The position numbers and the translations under genes are program-made. A stretch of DNA of 64,000 bases from Gibbula magus (taxonomy: Eukaryota > Mollusca > Gastropoda > Trochida > Trochidae), in assembly GCA_936450465.1 (NCBI GenBank), contig OW388302.1:18491569-18555568 (forward strand), given 5' to 3'. Shown one piece after another: positions 11,401-26,400 of the stretch. A model generated the notes under the pieces. The model did no database searches. It was not told the DNA's origin and saw only the letters and a program-made list of their open reading frames with translations. The first letter of the stretch is position 1; each line of letters opens with the position of its first letter.

Positions 11401-14400
11401 TGAGGTCACAGGGGTCACAACCTTAAAAACCTTTTTTCATCTTCTTCTCCAGTTCCAAATGGTCTAGAGAGCTGAAAAGTTGTGTGCAGACTCCTTGGCC
11501 AATGGGGATTCTAAATTGTAGATTTCGTGACCCCTTGACCCCAAATGGGGTCACAGGGGTCACATCCTTAAAAACCTTTTTTCATCTTCTTCTCCAGTTC
11601 CAAAAAGTCAAGAGAGTTGAATAGTTGTGTGCAGACTCCTTGGTCAATGGGGATTCTAAATTGTAGATTTTGTGACCCCATGACCCTAAATGGGGTCACT
11701 GGGGTCACATCCTTAAAAACCTATTTTCATCTTCTTCTCCAGTTCCAAAAGGTCTAGAGAGCTGAAAAGTTGTGTGCAGACTCCTTGGCCAATGGGGGTT
11801 CTAAATTGTAGATTTCGTGACCCCATGACCCCAAATGGGGTCACAGGGGTCACATCCTTAAAAACCTATTTTTATCTTCTTCTCCAGTTCCAAAAAGTCT
11901 AGAGAGCTGAAAAGTTGTGTGCAGACTCCTTGTCCAATGGGGATTCAAAATTGTAGATTTTGTGACCCTGTGACCCCAATCTAGGTCATGGGTCATGACC
12001 AAAATATTTTCATCTTTATCTTAAGTACGTAAAGCTGTAGAAAGGTGAAATTGTAATTGTAGGATTGGTGACCCTGTGACTCCAAAGTTGGGTCACAGGA
12101 GTCATGGTCTAAAAAACCTATTTTTTTCTTGATAACAATGTATTACTTGATATAACTTAGATAGTCAACCTTAGATAATAATCAATGAAATCTTGATGAG
12201 CTACAGAGCCCATGGCTCTATTTTTCTTTATATTTGTTCCTATTAGGTCCAACTGTTTTGTCCAACTTCCAGCAGCTGGACTATTTATTATCCCCCGACA
12301 CAAAGTGGAAGGGGGATATAGGTTTGGGCTCCGTCCGTCTGTGTGTCCGTCCGTCCGAGATAAAGGGGACAGCTTTTCTCAGAAACCGTTTAACCCTTAA
12401 CTTGCAGGTAGCTGAATTATCCGGGAGGGCTATAAGCAATTCACTGGTGCCTGTATACGGATCCCGGATACACGACTTAGAATAATTCAGGGCCGTCTCT
12501 CACTTTGCAAGCCCTGACAACGGGTCCCGAGTCGATTGTTTCCGTGGGTTGCTCCATGAAAATGGCTGTATTTATGCTCCGCGGCCCGCCATGAGAATAA
12601 AGCTTTGTTCAGTGTCTGGTCGGAATGTCCAGCAAAATTCACACCAATTTGCGAGTGCATTGTTGACTCGTAACGCATCGATAATTAGCTTTACAAAAGG
12701 CCAATTTTCTCAGGCTAAGCCCCGAAGCCTAATTTCGCTTGGGGGTAATTACCACCCATGTGTTTGCATTGCCTCGGGTTTGCCTCGCCCGTACCTGCTA
12801 TCTGCCTCGCATCTAGCGAGACGGGAGAAAAAAATCGCTAACTCGCCTTACTCCCGCACTTCATATCATGTGAGCGAATTGTTTGTTTTCAAAAACAAAT
12901 ACGGCAAAATAAAGGGAAAAGAATGGACTACATTCCCATATAAAATTAGCAAATGTCAAAAAAATAATAAAGACACGGCAAGCGCCGTGGAAAAGGGCAC
13001 TTTTACACTTCGACAATCCCTTTAACAATCGGCGATTTTCACAACTTCTTGCACATTTATCATGGCTAAAATACTGAATGCATTTTCATATTTTTTATAT
13101 CACAATAAACCGAAAAGACTAATCTTTTATTCTATATAAAATGCGCATATTTATTCACAGAAATAAAGATACAACTTTACCTTTCTGAGAGGCATGTGAA
13201 ACCAAACGGCACACAAACTAATCAACATATTTTCATCAGTTAAGGTTCGAGATTAGTGTTTATTTGAAAGGTCAAAAAACATTACCATATTTGGTTTGAC
13301 ATGTGCTTATTTGTCAACTGGTTCGACATTATGATTTCTTGGAAAAGTGCGATAAACGACCGTTTGCAATGCCGCATACATGTTGTAAGGATTTACTATT
13401 TTATAGGTGGAAATAAAGACAAGCTTTAAATAGCTATAAAATTATAACCAAAGGTCGCATTCTAATCATTTTTATATCATTGTGAAGCTAGACATCTTGT
13501 CTTCAATTCCGTATATAAATGGAATTTTTTCGTTTCGTATTTATGATGTTACGAGGCCCGAATTAAAGACAATCTTTCGAAAGTAATAGAATAAAAACGA
13601 AAAATCATAGAAAATTCATTCAAAGTTTCGGGTGTGAATTAGCCATTTGTGTACGGGTTTCGCTACTTGAATTTGTATTGAACGCCCGTATATAGTCCTT
13701 ATTCGCCATGTAGATGCGGTATATTTTGTAAAAACGGTACCGGAATCGCCGCCTGTAAATTCCGCCAGCAGAGCTAGTTAGTGCCAAAGCCCAAACTACT
13801 GCTGGGAGCTGCGAGCCTGAATATTCCGCCACAGGAGCTAAAATTGGTAAAATATATATACGCAACGTAAGGGTTAAGATAGGGTTACCAAATTTGATGA
13901 GTTGCTTGAGGGCTTTGTTTTCGCTAAAATATGTCAAAGGTCAAGGTCGCAGTGAGGTAAAAACTTAAGCATGCTTTTGTGAATATGCCGTATTTTAACT
14001 ATGAACACTTTGAGTCATTGCATGATTCTTATACGCGATGAAAAGTGATCATTGATGGTGTGACCTTGAAGGTCAAAGGTCAAGGTCATGAGATATTGGT
14101 TAAGGCCACGTGTATCCTTTGATCAAATTTTGAAAGAAGAAATAGGTTTTAAGAACAAACTTCTGAAAAGTGACCTCAGTGATGATTAGTAATAACTCGA
14201 ATAATGAACAAACTTTTGTTAAAAAGAATTGCCATTTTATTGATGCTGATGAGAAGGCGGAACAGGGAAAGGCGAGACCCTAAGTTTTGAGCTGCTCTGC
14301 TTTTGCGGTGTCCCGCAAACGCTAATCTAGTTATTCATGCTGTTTAATACTTTTGTAAGAGAAGTCTGAATTTTTGGAAATATTATCCAAAAAGTATTTT

Positions 14401-17400
14401 TGAATTTGGGAGCTTAAACTCTTTTTGGCAATTTGGCAATATCGTTTGGACCTCTGTTGCCACATTTGGTCCTCTGGTGCCCACATTTTATCCTTATCTG
14501 CCACATTTCATCCTCTGTTTTCACAAATTAGTCCCTGGAAACAAATGATGATTGAGTGTTGACAAATGTTGCTTTGTTCCACAGCTATAGCACTAAGACC
14601 CAAAAGCTTCTGTCAAATCTAGACCCCGTTTGGACTCTGTTGCCCAAATTTGCTCCTCTTTTGCCAACATTTTGGTCTTCTGTTGCCCACATATGGTCCT
14701 CTGTTGCCCACATCTGGTTCTCGGTTGCCCACATATGATCCTTTGTTGTCCACTTTTGGTACTCTTTTGCTCACATTTGGTCCTCTGTTGCCCACATTTG
14801 GTCCTCTGTTGCTCACATCTGGTCCTTTGTTGCTCACATTTGGTCCTCTGTTGCCCACATCTGGTCCCTGGTTGCCCACATCTGGTCCTCTGTTGCCCAC
14901 ATCTGGTCCTATTGTCCACATTTGGTCCTCTGTTGTCCACATCTGGTCCTCTGTTGCCCACATCTGGTCCTCTTTTGTCCATATTTGGTCCTCTGTTACC
15001 CACATCTGGTCCTCTGTTGCCCACATCTTGTCCTCTGTTGCCCACATCTGGTCCTCTTTTGCCCACAATTGGTCCTCTGTTCTAAAACCTTAGGACCGTG
15101 GAAAGAAATGTTGCTTGAGTGTTGACAAATGTTGCTTTGTTCCACAGCTGAATATAGCACTTTGAGGGAAAGGCCTCTGAGCTATAGAGACTTGATGTCA
15201 TCGGTTAATGAATTTCAATACTTCATTGTTTCTGTCAAAAAAAACTTTTCAAAGATTAACTAATTATTTTGCTGTCTCATAATTTACCCCAAAAGACTGA
15301 TGAGGAAATGGTGAGATGCTTTTGGTGTTTGTTATGAAACAATCCTGCATGATTCTTCAACGTCTTCTCTGCAACATTGGATTTTGTCTTATTTCATTAG
15401 AGTAGAATTAAGAATTGAGAGTTGTATAATTGCAAAAATGTTTATGATAAAAGATCTATGAGAAATATTTAAAATGTTGACAATGATAGCTGTTTGTCCT
15501 CCATGTGTTGTGTTGTGTTGTCTGTTGTGTGTTGTGTGTTGTGTGTATGTTCAAAACTATTTGTGGTATCATACACAGCACCAATTTTTGATTTGCCAAA
15601 ACCTTTATGTACGGAATGAAATGATAATGTATTCACTTCAATTATTTTATCACTAAATTCTTGGTTTCTTGTTTGCAAATGAATCTATACATTTTGCATT
15701 TGATCAATGTTGAATAATCTGATCAAAATCAAAGCAAATCTTGTTGATCAGATTGAGCATGATTCTTTGTGATCTTTAAGGGCATGACTGCAACAACTTC
15801 CATCTGTAAGACAGAACACGTGTCAGTGTCCACCACTGCCTTGCAGCATTTCCTTAACTCTTCCATGCTAATTGTGGAGTGCTGTATGAATTACATAGTG
15901 GGCTCTGATTCCCTAGCACAGAAACCTTAAGGAACTGCAGCAAGACTTAAATTATTCAGTAATTGACACTGGTGTGTTATGCCTTGAAGAGGGAACTGTT
16001 ATTGCATGAGATAAGTAACAACTTTTTAAATGAAGTGAAAACATAAGTGTCCGCAGTAGTCCGAAAAAGAACAAAATACCAATTGCTGATGAATTTGAAG
16101 CAAGTGTGTTTCTGATGCTATTGCAATGTTCAAAGTTTACTTCCTAAAGTGTCAACTATTCACCCTGGTGCATATCTGACAGTGAAAGCACAAACCCACA
16201 AACCCACAAACTAACAAACCCAAACCTACAAACCCACAAACCCACAAACCCACAAACCCACAAACCCCCACAAACTCACAAACCCAAACCCACAAACCCA
16301 CAAAATCACAAACCCACAAACTCACAAACCCACAAACCCACAAAACCACAAACCCACAAACTCACAAACCCACAAACCCACAAACCCACAAACTCACAAA
16401 CCCACAAACCAACAAACCCACAAACCAACAAACCAACAAACCCAAACCCACAAACTCACAAACCCACAAACCCACAAACTCACAAACTCACAAGGACTTT
16501 GGAAATCTGCACAGATTGCTGCCCTTGTTTCTTCATCTTCATTTGTTAAAAGCGCTATAGCACAATTTTCTTACTGAGATAAAGTGCTCTCACAAAAATA
16601 TAAATAAGTGTTACCAATGGCTAAATAACACTCCTAAATCAATAAAAAGAGTTCTAAAACGAATGTACATTGTTTGATTAAGCCATGCAAGTCCATTTTC
16701 CATCAAGCAGCCATTTTAATTTCTGCTCTAAGAAAGTTTGTCTGAACTCTGGAACTCTCATGAGACCTACAAATCTACCTCTCACACTGAAGAGTTCCAC
16801 ACCACTGTCGCTTAATAAGTTGCACCATAGGATAGCCGTTTTCTTTGGCTTCCAATATTTTGTATTAACTTTGAGAAAATTTGAGAAAACATAACCTGCA
16901 AAAACATGCTACAGCGACTTTAACATGGCTGACTTTGAAACAGTCCTGTTAGCTTTGTTTTACATATTTGTTCATATTATTTTGTGTACAGTTGAATGTT
17001 TTCTCGCCAAGGTAATAAAAGATAAGCTTTCTTCTTGACTGGTGGATTAAAGTTTTCAAAGCAGTTCACTGCAAGCAATGGTTTTCATTCCACCTTTCAC
17101 TTTTTCTGCTCACAATACCATAATTCCGTTTCTATTTACAAGATTAATGTAGAGTTCAATTTTTTGTACACAGAGGGAGAGATTTCCTCAGTGCCCACTT
17201 AGTCGTATAAGACGATTTGGTTCTTGTTGTCTAGAAACCCAACACAGAAGACTGCAAGTGTGAAGCCTGGACGCAGATGGCGAGACAGAAGTTAGAGGTG
17301 GAACGGGAGTTGGAGAATATCCCGGACCTCAACTACATCATCGTTAGACCCGCTGTAGTGTACGGACTGGGGGACAGGAATGGACTCAGTGAGTTGATAC

Positions 17401-20400
17401 AGCTCTTTTACAAGTTGCTCATAAATAAACGTAAAATTATTAAAGGTGCTGTAGTACGCCATTCTTAATGGAATAAAATGCTCTCACAAAAAGATAAATA
17501 AGTGTTACCAATGTGAAAATAATACTCCTGAATCAATGAAAAGAGTTCATCATTAAAGGGGAAGTAGCACGTTTTTTGCCAAATTTATTTTTTCAAATTT
17601 TCCATTTATAATGATAGTTTATGTCATTTAAATTAACTTTAGAGGGTAAAATATCTATTACACAAACCAATTATCTGTAGTGGTAAAAAGTATGTTGCGT
17701 ATAAAGCAAAAATTGCATGGCGGCCATTTTATTGTGAACACAATTTATTATTTTGTACTACATAAACGATTCCCATGGCTTTACCGAAACATGAACACAC
17801 ATTTTAAACTTTGTTTTCCGAAGAGAGAAGGATGCTTTACTATTTGGGAACTTATTTTTCAAATACATTTCATCAACTTATTTGAGCGAAAAAACGTGCT
17901 ACTGCCGCTTTAAAAGGGTCACTCGAAGGTAGTTCAAGTGATCTGACTGATGTAGTGATACCTAAACAGAGGAGAGTTCTATTTATGATACAATGGTGGA
18001 ATGGTCAACCATCTTCCTGATTGAAGTCTCAAAATCGAATTAGACATGCAAATCTATCTCTCACACTGATGACTCTAATAAAATTATGCTTTATACGTCG
18101 TACCATTTTCTTCCAATATGGATAACCTTTTTATCCCACTTATCCCACCGGTATGTAATACCGTGGGATATAGTCATCACCCCGGCCGTCTGTCCGTCCG
18201 TCCGTCTGTCCGTCCGTAATCATTTCGTTTCCGGAGCAGAACTTGAAAACCATTCATGATATCTTTCTGAAACTTTGCATGTTTATTACCCACTAACTGA
18301 AGTGGTGCCTTTTGATATTTTCAGGTTTCTGAAAATTTTATTTTTCGTTGTTTCCATAGAAACATGTTGAATTTGGACTTTGTCCAGAGACAGGCTCGTT
18401 TCCGGAGCACAGCTCCAAAACCGTTCATCATATCTTCCTGAAACTTTCCATGTGTATTACCCACTAACTGAAGTGGTGCCTTTTGATATTTTCAGATTTT
18501 TTCTGAAAAATTATTTTTTTTCTGTTTCCATAGAAACATGAGAGGGATGTTGGTTGTTGTTGATTTTGACTGCTTCTGGAGCAGAAGTCTAAAACTTTTA
18601 ACATACCTGAAACTTAGCATCTGTAATATCCACTAACTGAAGTACTGTAGTAGATACACAAATATCTGTCAAAGATGTGTTTTACAAATTTTGTGGAACC
18701 GGTGGGATATGTCATCTTCTGATGACTCTTGTTCTATTGACACATTGGGTCGTGTAATGAGATGTTTTACCCTCTAACATATAATATATGAAAATTAATA
18801 ATAAATGGTAAATTTGAAAAAAAATAATACAGTGTCAGGGTTCCTATGTTCTGAAATCATCTCCTCCAACAGAAATCTTTCTGAAACTTAACACTTGCTT
18901 TTAATATACATTAGTGATACGCATGTGCTTTGTTCGGGCAAACTGGATCAGCATTTTCAGAGTTCTGGAACTTGACTTTGAAGGCTTGGCTTTCCTATTT
19001 GTTATGGACACTACTTGTGTTCTGAAATCTATTCCTCCCATAGTTTGTTATTAATCTTTCTGAAATTGTTCAAGAGATTTTAATATACATCAGTCCACAG
19101 GTTCTTTTTCAATTCAGACCGAGGATTAAACTTTAACCTACGAGGGGCGTTCAATAAGTGTTGCAAGCGGGGCATTGGTGTTTACATAAACAGTGTCACC
19201 TTATAGCAGGTGTTACTATAGTCAAAACATAACATTGACACATGTCAAAACAATTTCTAGACATAACAATTATTTAGATATAATAACTGCGCTGTCCTAG
19301 GGGTCTCCATAATCATAGATTCTCTCAAACATGAACAACGCGCTGTGATCAAGTTCCTTACTAAAGAGGGATGCAAAGCTACAGAAATACATAAACGTAT
19401 GTGTAATGTGATGGGTAAGGATGCTCCTAACTTTTCAACAGTTTGTCGCTGGTCTCTTCAGTTCAAGCGGGGCAGGGAGTCCTTAGACGATGACCCACGG
19501 TCAGGCAGGCAATCTGAAGTCACCCGACCGGAAGTTATTGCCGCTATCGAAAGACGAATTTTAGCTGACCGCCGTGTTAAAGTTTCTGAACTGTCTTTGG
19601 AATTCCAGATATCAGTTGGAAGTGTTGAAAAAATAATTCATGACCATCTTGGTATGTCCAAGGTATCTGCAAGATGGGTACCCAGAAACCTCACAGCACA
19701 AGATCACCAGAAAAGACCCGAAAGTTGCATGGAGCTCCTGGATCGGTTTAATGCGGATGAAGCCAGGTTTTTGTCTCGTCTGGTGACAGGTGACGAAACC
19801 TGGATCCAGCACTGGGACCCGGAAACTAAACTGGAATCCAAGCAATGGAAGCACCCGAAGTTTCGCACTCAACCATCAGCTGGCAAGGTTATGGCGACAA
19901 TCTTTTGGGATGCAAAAGACATATTATTAATTGATTACTTGCCAACCAAAACTACAATGAATGGTCAATATTATGCCACACTAATGCAAAAATTGCGAAA
20001 GACAATTCGACAGAAACGCCGTGGAATGTTGACACGTGGTGTTCTGATTTTGCATGACAACGCTCCAGTCCACAAGTCAAGAGTTGCACAGGCCTCTTTA
20101 CGTGATTGTGGATTCGAACAGCTTAACCACCCACCCTACAGCCCAGACCTAGCCCCCAGTGACTACTTCCTGTTCAGCTGCCACAGAGGCGTGGTTAGGG
20201 GGGCAAACGGAAGACTTCTACAAAAGCGGCATCAAAAGTCTTAAAAGAGAAATGGAATAAGTGTATTGAGGTGAAGGGTAACTATATTGAAAAATAAAAG
20301 TAAAAAATTGACTACGCAAGTTGGTTTTATATTGAAGTTGCAACACTTATTGAACGCCCCTCGTATCATGGCTCTTACTTTTCATTGGTCAATAATATAA

Positions 20401-23400
20401 TTTTCTTTGAAACTTCATATATGTGTTTCCCTTGACATAAGACCATTTAAATAAAGTCGTATTCTTTGACTTTCTAAACTTGACGCAATTTCTCAAATTT
20501 TAACCTTGACTTTGAATTTGTCAGCAAAGACCATGACCAAACCAGACCAGACCTTGTTTCCCATGTCACATACTGAGGTCATAACATTTGACCTTGTGAT
20601 ATTGGTGCAGATGAATCGCAGGGTATGCAGGGTATACAAGTTTCAGCTCAGTTTCATCCGCCAGTTGACGCTAGCCATGTTTGTTGCAGCTCCCAGACTG
20701 ATCATAGGAGCCATCTACAAGTACATGAAGGAGAAGATGAAGGTAGGCTCCCCACGTCCAGCTCCAGTTCACTTTCCTCTCATACAAGCCTCCAGTAGTT
20801 CCACTCACTTATCACTTCCACCAAAGCTCCCAACTGATAACCAATTTAGTTAGCAACCTCTACGAATCAAAAGCCTTTTGTGTAAGAAAAGTTTCAAGCA
20901 ACACAGTTGTTTCCTTCTTCTTTTCATTAACCCCCACCGCGTGTTTAGATAAAGTATTTGGGTGTGTCCGTATGAAAAGGAATAACTCAAATACTATTCA
21001 CTGGATTCTTTTCAATTTTTGCATATGGGTTCATCATAGGACAGTAATTTTCCTACAGAGTTTTGTGACCTTGACCTTTATTTCAAGGTCACAACAAGGC
21101 TTTGTCATTTTACCCTTGTCAGCGGGATATCTCAAGAACCATTCACCAGAATTTCATCATATCTTACACAAAGCACCTCCTAGAGAAGACAAAGGGCTGA
21201 TTAGCTTTTTGTGACCTTGACATTATTCTCAAGGTCACAGTGGAACTTTGAAGTTTTCGACATGATAATGTACATGTAAAGCTTGTCAGCGCAATAGCTC
21301 AAGAACCATTCACTGGAATGTAGTCATATCTTATACAAAGCACCTCCTAGTGAAGACAAGGGGCTGATTAGATATTTGTGACCTTGACTATTCTCATTGA
21401 GTTTGTCGACATGTTAAGCTTGTCAAGGGAAATGATATCACAAGAACTGTACATTTGATTCTCATCATTATCTTACACCAATGGTTCTTTTAGGGAAGAT
21501 TCAAGGCCAAGTTGATTTTGTTTCTCTTGACATTATTTTTCAATTTTGAAGTATTAATTTGCAGCGGTGGATCATGTCACCTTAGTACTGATCTTGTTGA
21601 TGGGATCTGATTGGTTATTTAGAGAGAAATGTGGTAGCTTCTGTAGGCATTTCATATTGATTCAAGACAGACTGAATATAAATGATGTACCAATGTTCAT
21701 GTACAGATGCTATGGACAAAGGACTTGAAGATGAACACAATCCATGTTGAGGACGTGTGTGCGGCCGTGTGGAAACTGTGTCAGAGCGGGAAGAGAGGAC
21801 ATGTGTACAATCTCGTGGACAGGGGCGATACCAGTGAGTTACTGACATTTGATACCAGATTGACAGGGGCGATACCAGTGAGTTACTGACATTTGATACC
21901 AGATTGACAGGGGCGATACCAGTGAGTTACTGACATTTGATACCAGATCGACAGGGGCGATACCAGTGAGTTACTGACATTAGATACCAGATTGACAGGG
22001 GTGATACCAGTGAGTTACTGACATTTGATACCAGATCGACAGGGGCGATACCAGTGAGTTACTGACATTTGATACCAGATCGACAGGGGCGATACCAGTG
22101 AGTTACTGACATTTGATACCAGATCGACAGGGGCGATACCAGTGAGTTACTGACATTTGATACCAGATTGACAGGGGCGATACCAGTGAGTTACTGACAT
22201 TTGATACCAGATCGACAGGGGCGATACCAGTGAGTTACTGACATTAGATACCAGATTGACAGGGGTGATACCAGTGAGTTACTGACATTTGATACCAGAT
22301 CGACAGGGGCGATACCAGTGAGTTACTGACATTTGATACCAGATCGACAGGGGCGATACCAGTGAGTTACTGACATTTGATACCAGATCGACAGGGGCGA
22401 TACCAGTGAGTTACTGACATTTGATACCAGATTGACAGGGGCGATACCAGTGAGTTACTGACATTTGATACCAGATTGACAGGGGCGATACCAGTGAGTT
22501 ACTGACATTTGATACCAGATCGACAGGGGCGATACCAGTGAGTTACTGACATTAGATACCAGATTGACAGGGGTGATACCAGTGAGTTACTGACATTTGA
22601 TACCAGATCGACAGGGGCGATACCAGTGAGTTACTGACATTTGATACCAGATTGACAGGGGCGATACAAGTGAGTTACTGACATTAGATACCAGATTGAC
22701 AGGGGCGATACCAGTGAGTTACTGACATTTGGTACCAGATCGACAGGGGCGATACCAGTGAGTTACTGACATTTGATACCAGATCGACAGGGGTGATACC
22801 AGTGAGTTACTGACATTTGATACCAGATTCACAGGGGTGATACCAGTGAGTTACTGACATTAGATACCAGATTGACAGGGGCGATACAAGTGAGTTACTG
22901 ACATTTGATACCAGATTGACAGTGGTGATACCAGTGAGTTACTGACATTAGATACCAGATTGACAGTGGTGATACCAGTGAGTTACTGACATTTGATACC
23001 AGATCGACAGGGGCGATACCAGTGAGTTACTGACATTTGATACCAGTTTGAAAGGGGCGATACAAGTGAGTTACTGACATTAGATACCAGATTGACAGGG
23101 GCGATACCAGTGAGTTACTGACATTTGGTACCAGATCGACAGGGGCGATACCAGTGAGTTACTGACATTAGATACCAGATCGACAGGGGCGATACCAGTG
23201 AGTTACTGACATTTGATACCAGATTGACAGGGGCGATACCAGTGAGTTACTGACATTTGATACCAGATCGACAGGGGCGATACCAGTGAGTTACTGACAT
23301 TAGATACCAGATTGACAGGGGTGATACCAGTGAGTTACTGACATTTGATACCAGATCGACAGGGGCGATACCAGTGAGTTACTGACATTAGATACCAGAT

Positions 23401-26400
23401 TGACAGGGGTGATACCAGTGAGTTACTGACATTTGATACCAGATCGACAGGGGCGATACCAGTGAGTTACTGACATTTGATACCAGATCGACAGGGGCGA
23501 TACCAGTGAGTTACTGACATTTGATACCAGATCGACAGGGGCGATACCAGTGAGTTACTGACATTAGATACCAGATTGACAGGGGTGATACCAGTGAGTT
23601 ACTGACATTAGATACCAGATCGACAGGGGCGATACCAGTGAGTTACTGACATTAGATACCAGATTGACAGGGGCGATACCAGTGAGTTACTGACATTTGA
23701 TACCAGATCGACAGGGGTGATACCAGTGAGTTACTGACATTTGATACCAGATCGACAGGGGCGATACCAGTGAGTTACTGACATTTGATACCAGATTGAC
23801 AGGGGCGATACAAGTGAGTTACTGACATTAGATACCAGATTGACAGGGGCGATACCAGTGAGTTACTGACATTAGATACCAGATTGACAGGGGTGATACC
23901 AGTGAGTTACTGACATTAGATACCAGATCGACAGGGGCGATACCAGTGAGTTACTGACATTTGATACCAGATTGACAGGGGAGATACCAGTGAGTTACTG
24001 ACATTAGATACCAGATTGACAGGGGCGATACAAGTGAGTTACTGACATTTGATACCAGATTGACAGTGGTGATACCAGTGAGTTACTGACATTAGATACC
24101 AGATTGACAGTGGTGATACCAGTGAGTTACTGACATTTGATACCAGATCGACAGGGGCGATACCAGTGAGTTACTGACATTTGATACCAGATTGACAGGG
24201 GCGATACAAGTGAGTTACTGACATTAGATACCAGATTGACAGGGGCGATACCAGTGAGTTACTGACATTTGGTACCAGATCGACAGGGGCGATACCAGTG
24301 AGTTACTGACATTTGATACCAGATCGACAGGGGTGATACCAGTGAGTTACTGACATTTGATACCAGATTGACAGGGGTGATACCAGTGAGTTACTGACAT
24401 TAGATACCAGATTGACAGGGGCGATACAAGTGAGTTACTGACATTTGATACCAGATTGACAGTGGTGATACCAGTGAGTTACTGACATTAGATACCAGAT
24501 TGACAGTGGTGATACCAGTGAGTTACTGACATTTGATACCAGATCGACAGGGGCGATACCAGTGAGTTACTGACATTTGATACCAGTTTGAAAGGGGCGA
24601 TACAAGTGAGTTACTGACATTAGATACCAGATTGACAGGGGCGATACCAGTGAGTTACTGACATTTGGTACCAGATCGACAGGGGCGATACCAGTGAGTT
24701 ACTGACATTAGATACCAGATCGACAGGGGCGATACCAGTGAGTTACTGACATTTGATACCAGATTGACAGGGGCGATACCAGTGAGTTACTGACATTTGA
24801 TACCAGATCGACAGGGGCGATACCAGTGAGTTACTGACATTAGATACCAGATTGACAGGGGTGATACCAGTGAGTTACTGACATTTGATACCAGATCGAC
24901 AGGGGCGATACCAGTGAGTTACTGACATTTGATACCAGATCGACAGGGGCGATACCAGTGAGTTACTGACATTTGATACCAGATCGACAGGGGCGATACC
25001 AGTGAGTTACTGACATTAGATACCAGATTGACAGGGGTGATACCAGTGAGTTACTGACATTAGATACCAGATCGACAGGGGCGATACCAGTGAGTTACTG
25101 ACATTAGATACCAGATTGACAGGGGCGATACCAGTGAGTTACTGACATTTGATACCAGATCGACAGGGGTGATACCAGTGAGTTACTGACATTTGATACC
25201 AGATCGACAGGGGCGATACCAGTGAGTTACTGACATTTGATACCAGATTGACAGGGGCGATACAAGTGAGTTACTGACATTAGATACCAGATTGACAGGG
25301 GCGATACCAGTGAGTTACTGACATTAGATACCAGATTGACAGGGGTGATACCAGTGAGTTACTGACATTAGATGCCAGATCGACAGGGGCGATACCAGTG
25401 AGTTACTGACATTTGATACCAGATTGACAGGGGAGATACCAGTGAGTTACTGACATTAGATACCAGATTGACAGGGGCGATACAAGTGAGTTACTGACAT
25501 TTGATACCAGATTGACAGTGGTGATACCAGTGAGTTACTGACATTAGATACCAGATTGACAGTGGTGATACCAGTGAGTTACTGACATTTGATACCAGAT
25601 CGACAGGGGCGATACCAGTGAGTTACTGACATTTGATACCAGATTGACAGGGGCGATACAAGTGAGTTACTGACATTAGATACCAGATTGACAGGGGCGA
25701 TACCAGTGAGTTACTGACATTTGGTACCAGATCGACAGGGGCGATACCAGTGAGTTACTGACATTTGATACCAGATCGACAGGGGTGATACCAGTGAGTT
25801 ACTGACATTTGATACCAGATTGACAGGGGTGATACCAGTGAGTTACTGACATTAGATACCAGATTGACAGGGGCGATACAAGTGAGTTACTGACATTTGA
25901 TACCAGATTGACAGTGGTGATACCAGTGAGTTACTGACATTAGATACCAGATTGACAGTGGTGATACCAGTGAGTTACTGACATTTGATACCAGATCGAC
26001 AGGGGCGATACCAGTGAGTTACTGACATTTGATACCAGTTTGAAAGGGGCGATACAAGTGAGTTACTGACATTAGATACCAGATTGACAGGGGCGATACC
26101 AGTGAGTTACTGACATTTGGTACCAGATCGACAGGGGCGATACCAGTGAGTTACTGACATTAGATACCAGATTGACAGGGGCGATACAAGTGAGTTACTG
26201 ACATTTGATACCAGATTGACAGTGGTGATACCAGTGAGTTACTGACATTAGATACCAGATTGACAGTGGTGATACCAGTGAGTTACTGACATTTGATACC
26301 AGATCGACAGGGGCGATACCAGTGAGTTACTGACATTAGATACCAGATTGACAGGGGCGATACAAGTGAGTTACTGACATTTGATACCAGATCGACAGGG

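Noticed and set aside
12549..13937. Possible small proteins in piggyBac-like copies (158-, 105-, 122- and 81-codon frames)
   Set aside because: Similar frames in copies A and C reflect DNA identity; copy B is frameshifted and there is no transposase motif or consistent start.
14593..15125. Heptad-repeat proteins (GNRGPDV, MWATEDQ type) in the 21-bp array
   Set aside because: Open on both strands in several frames; no conserved non-repeat domain or splice support.
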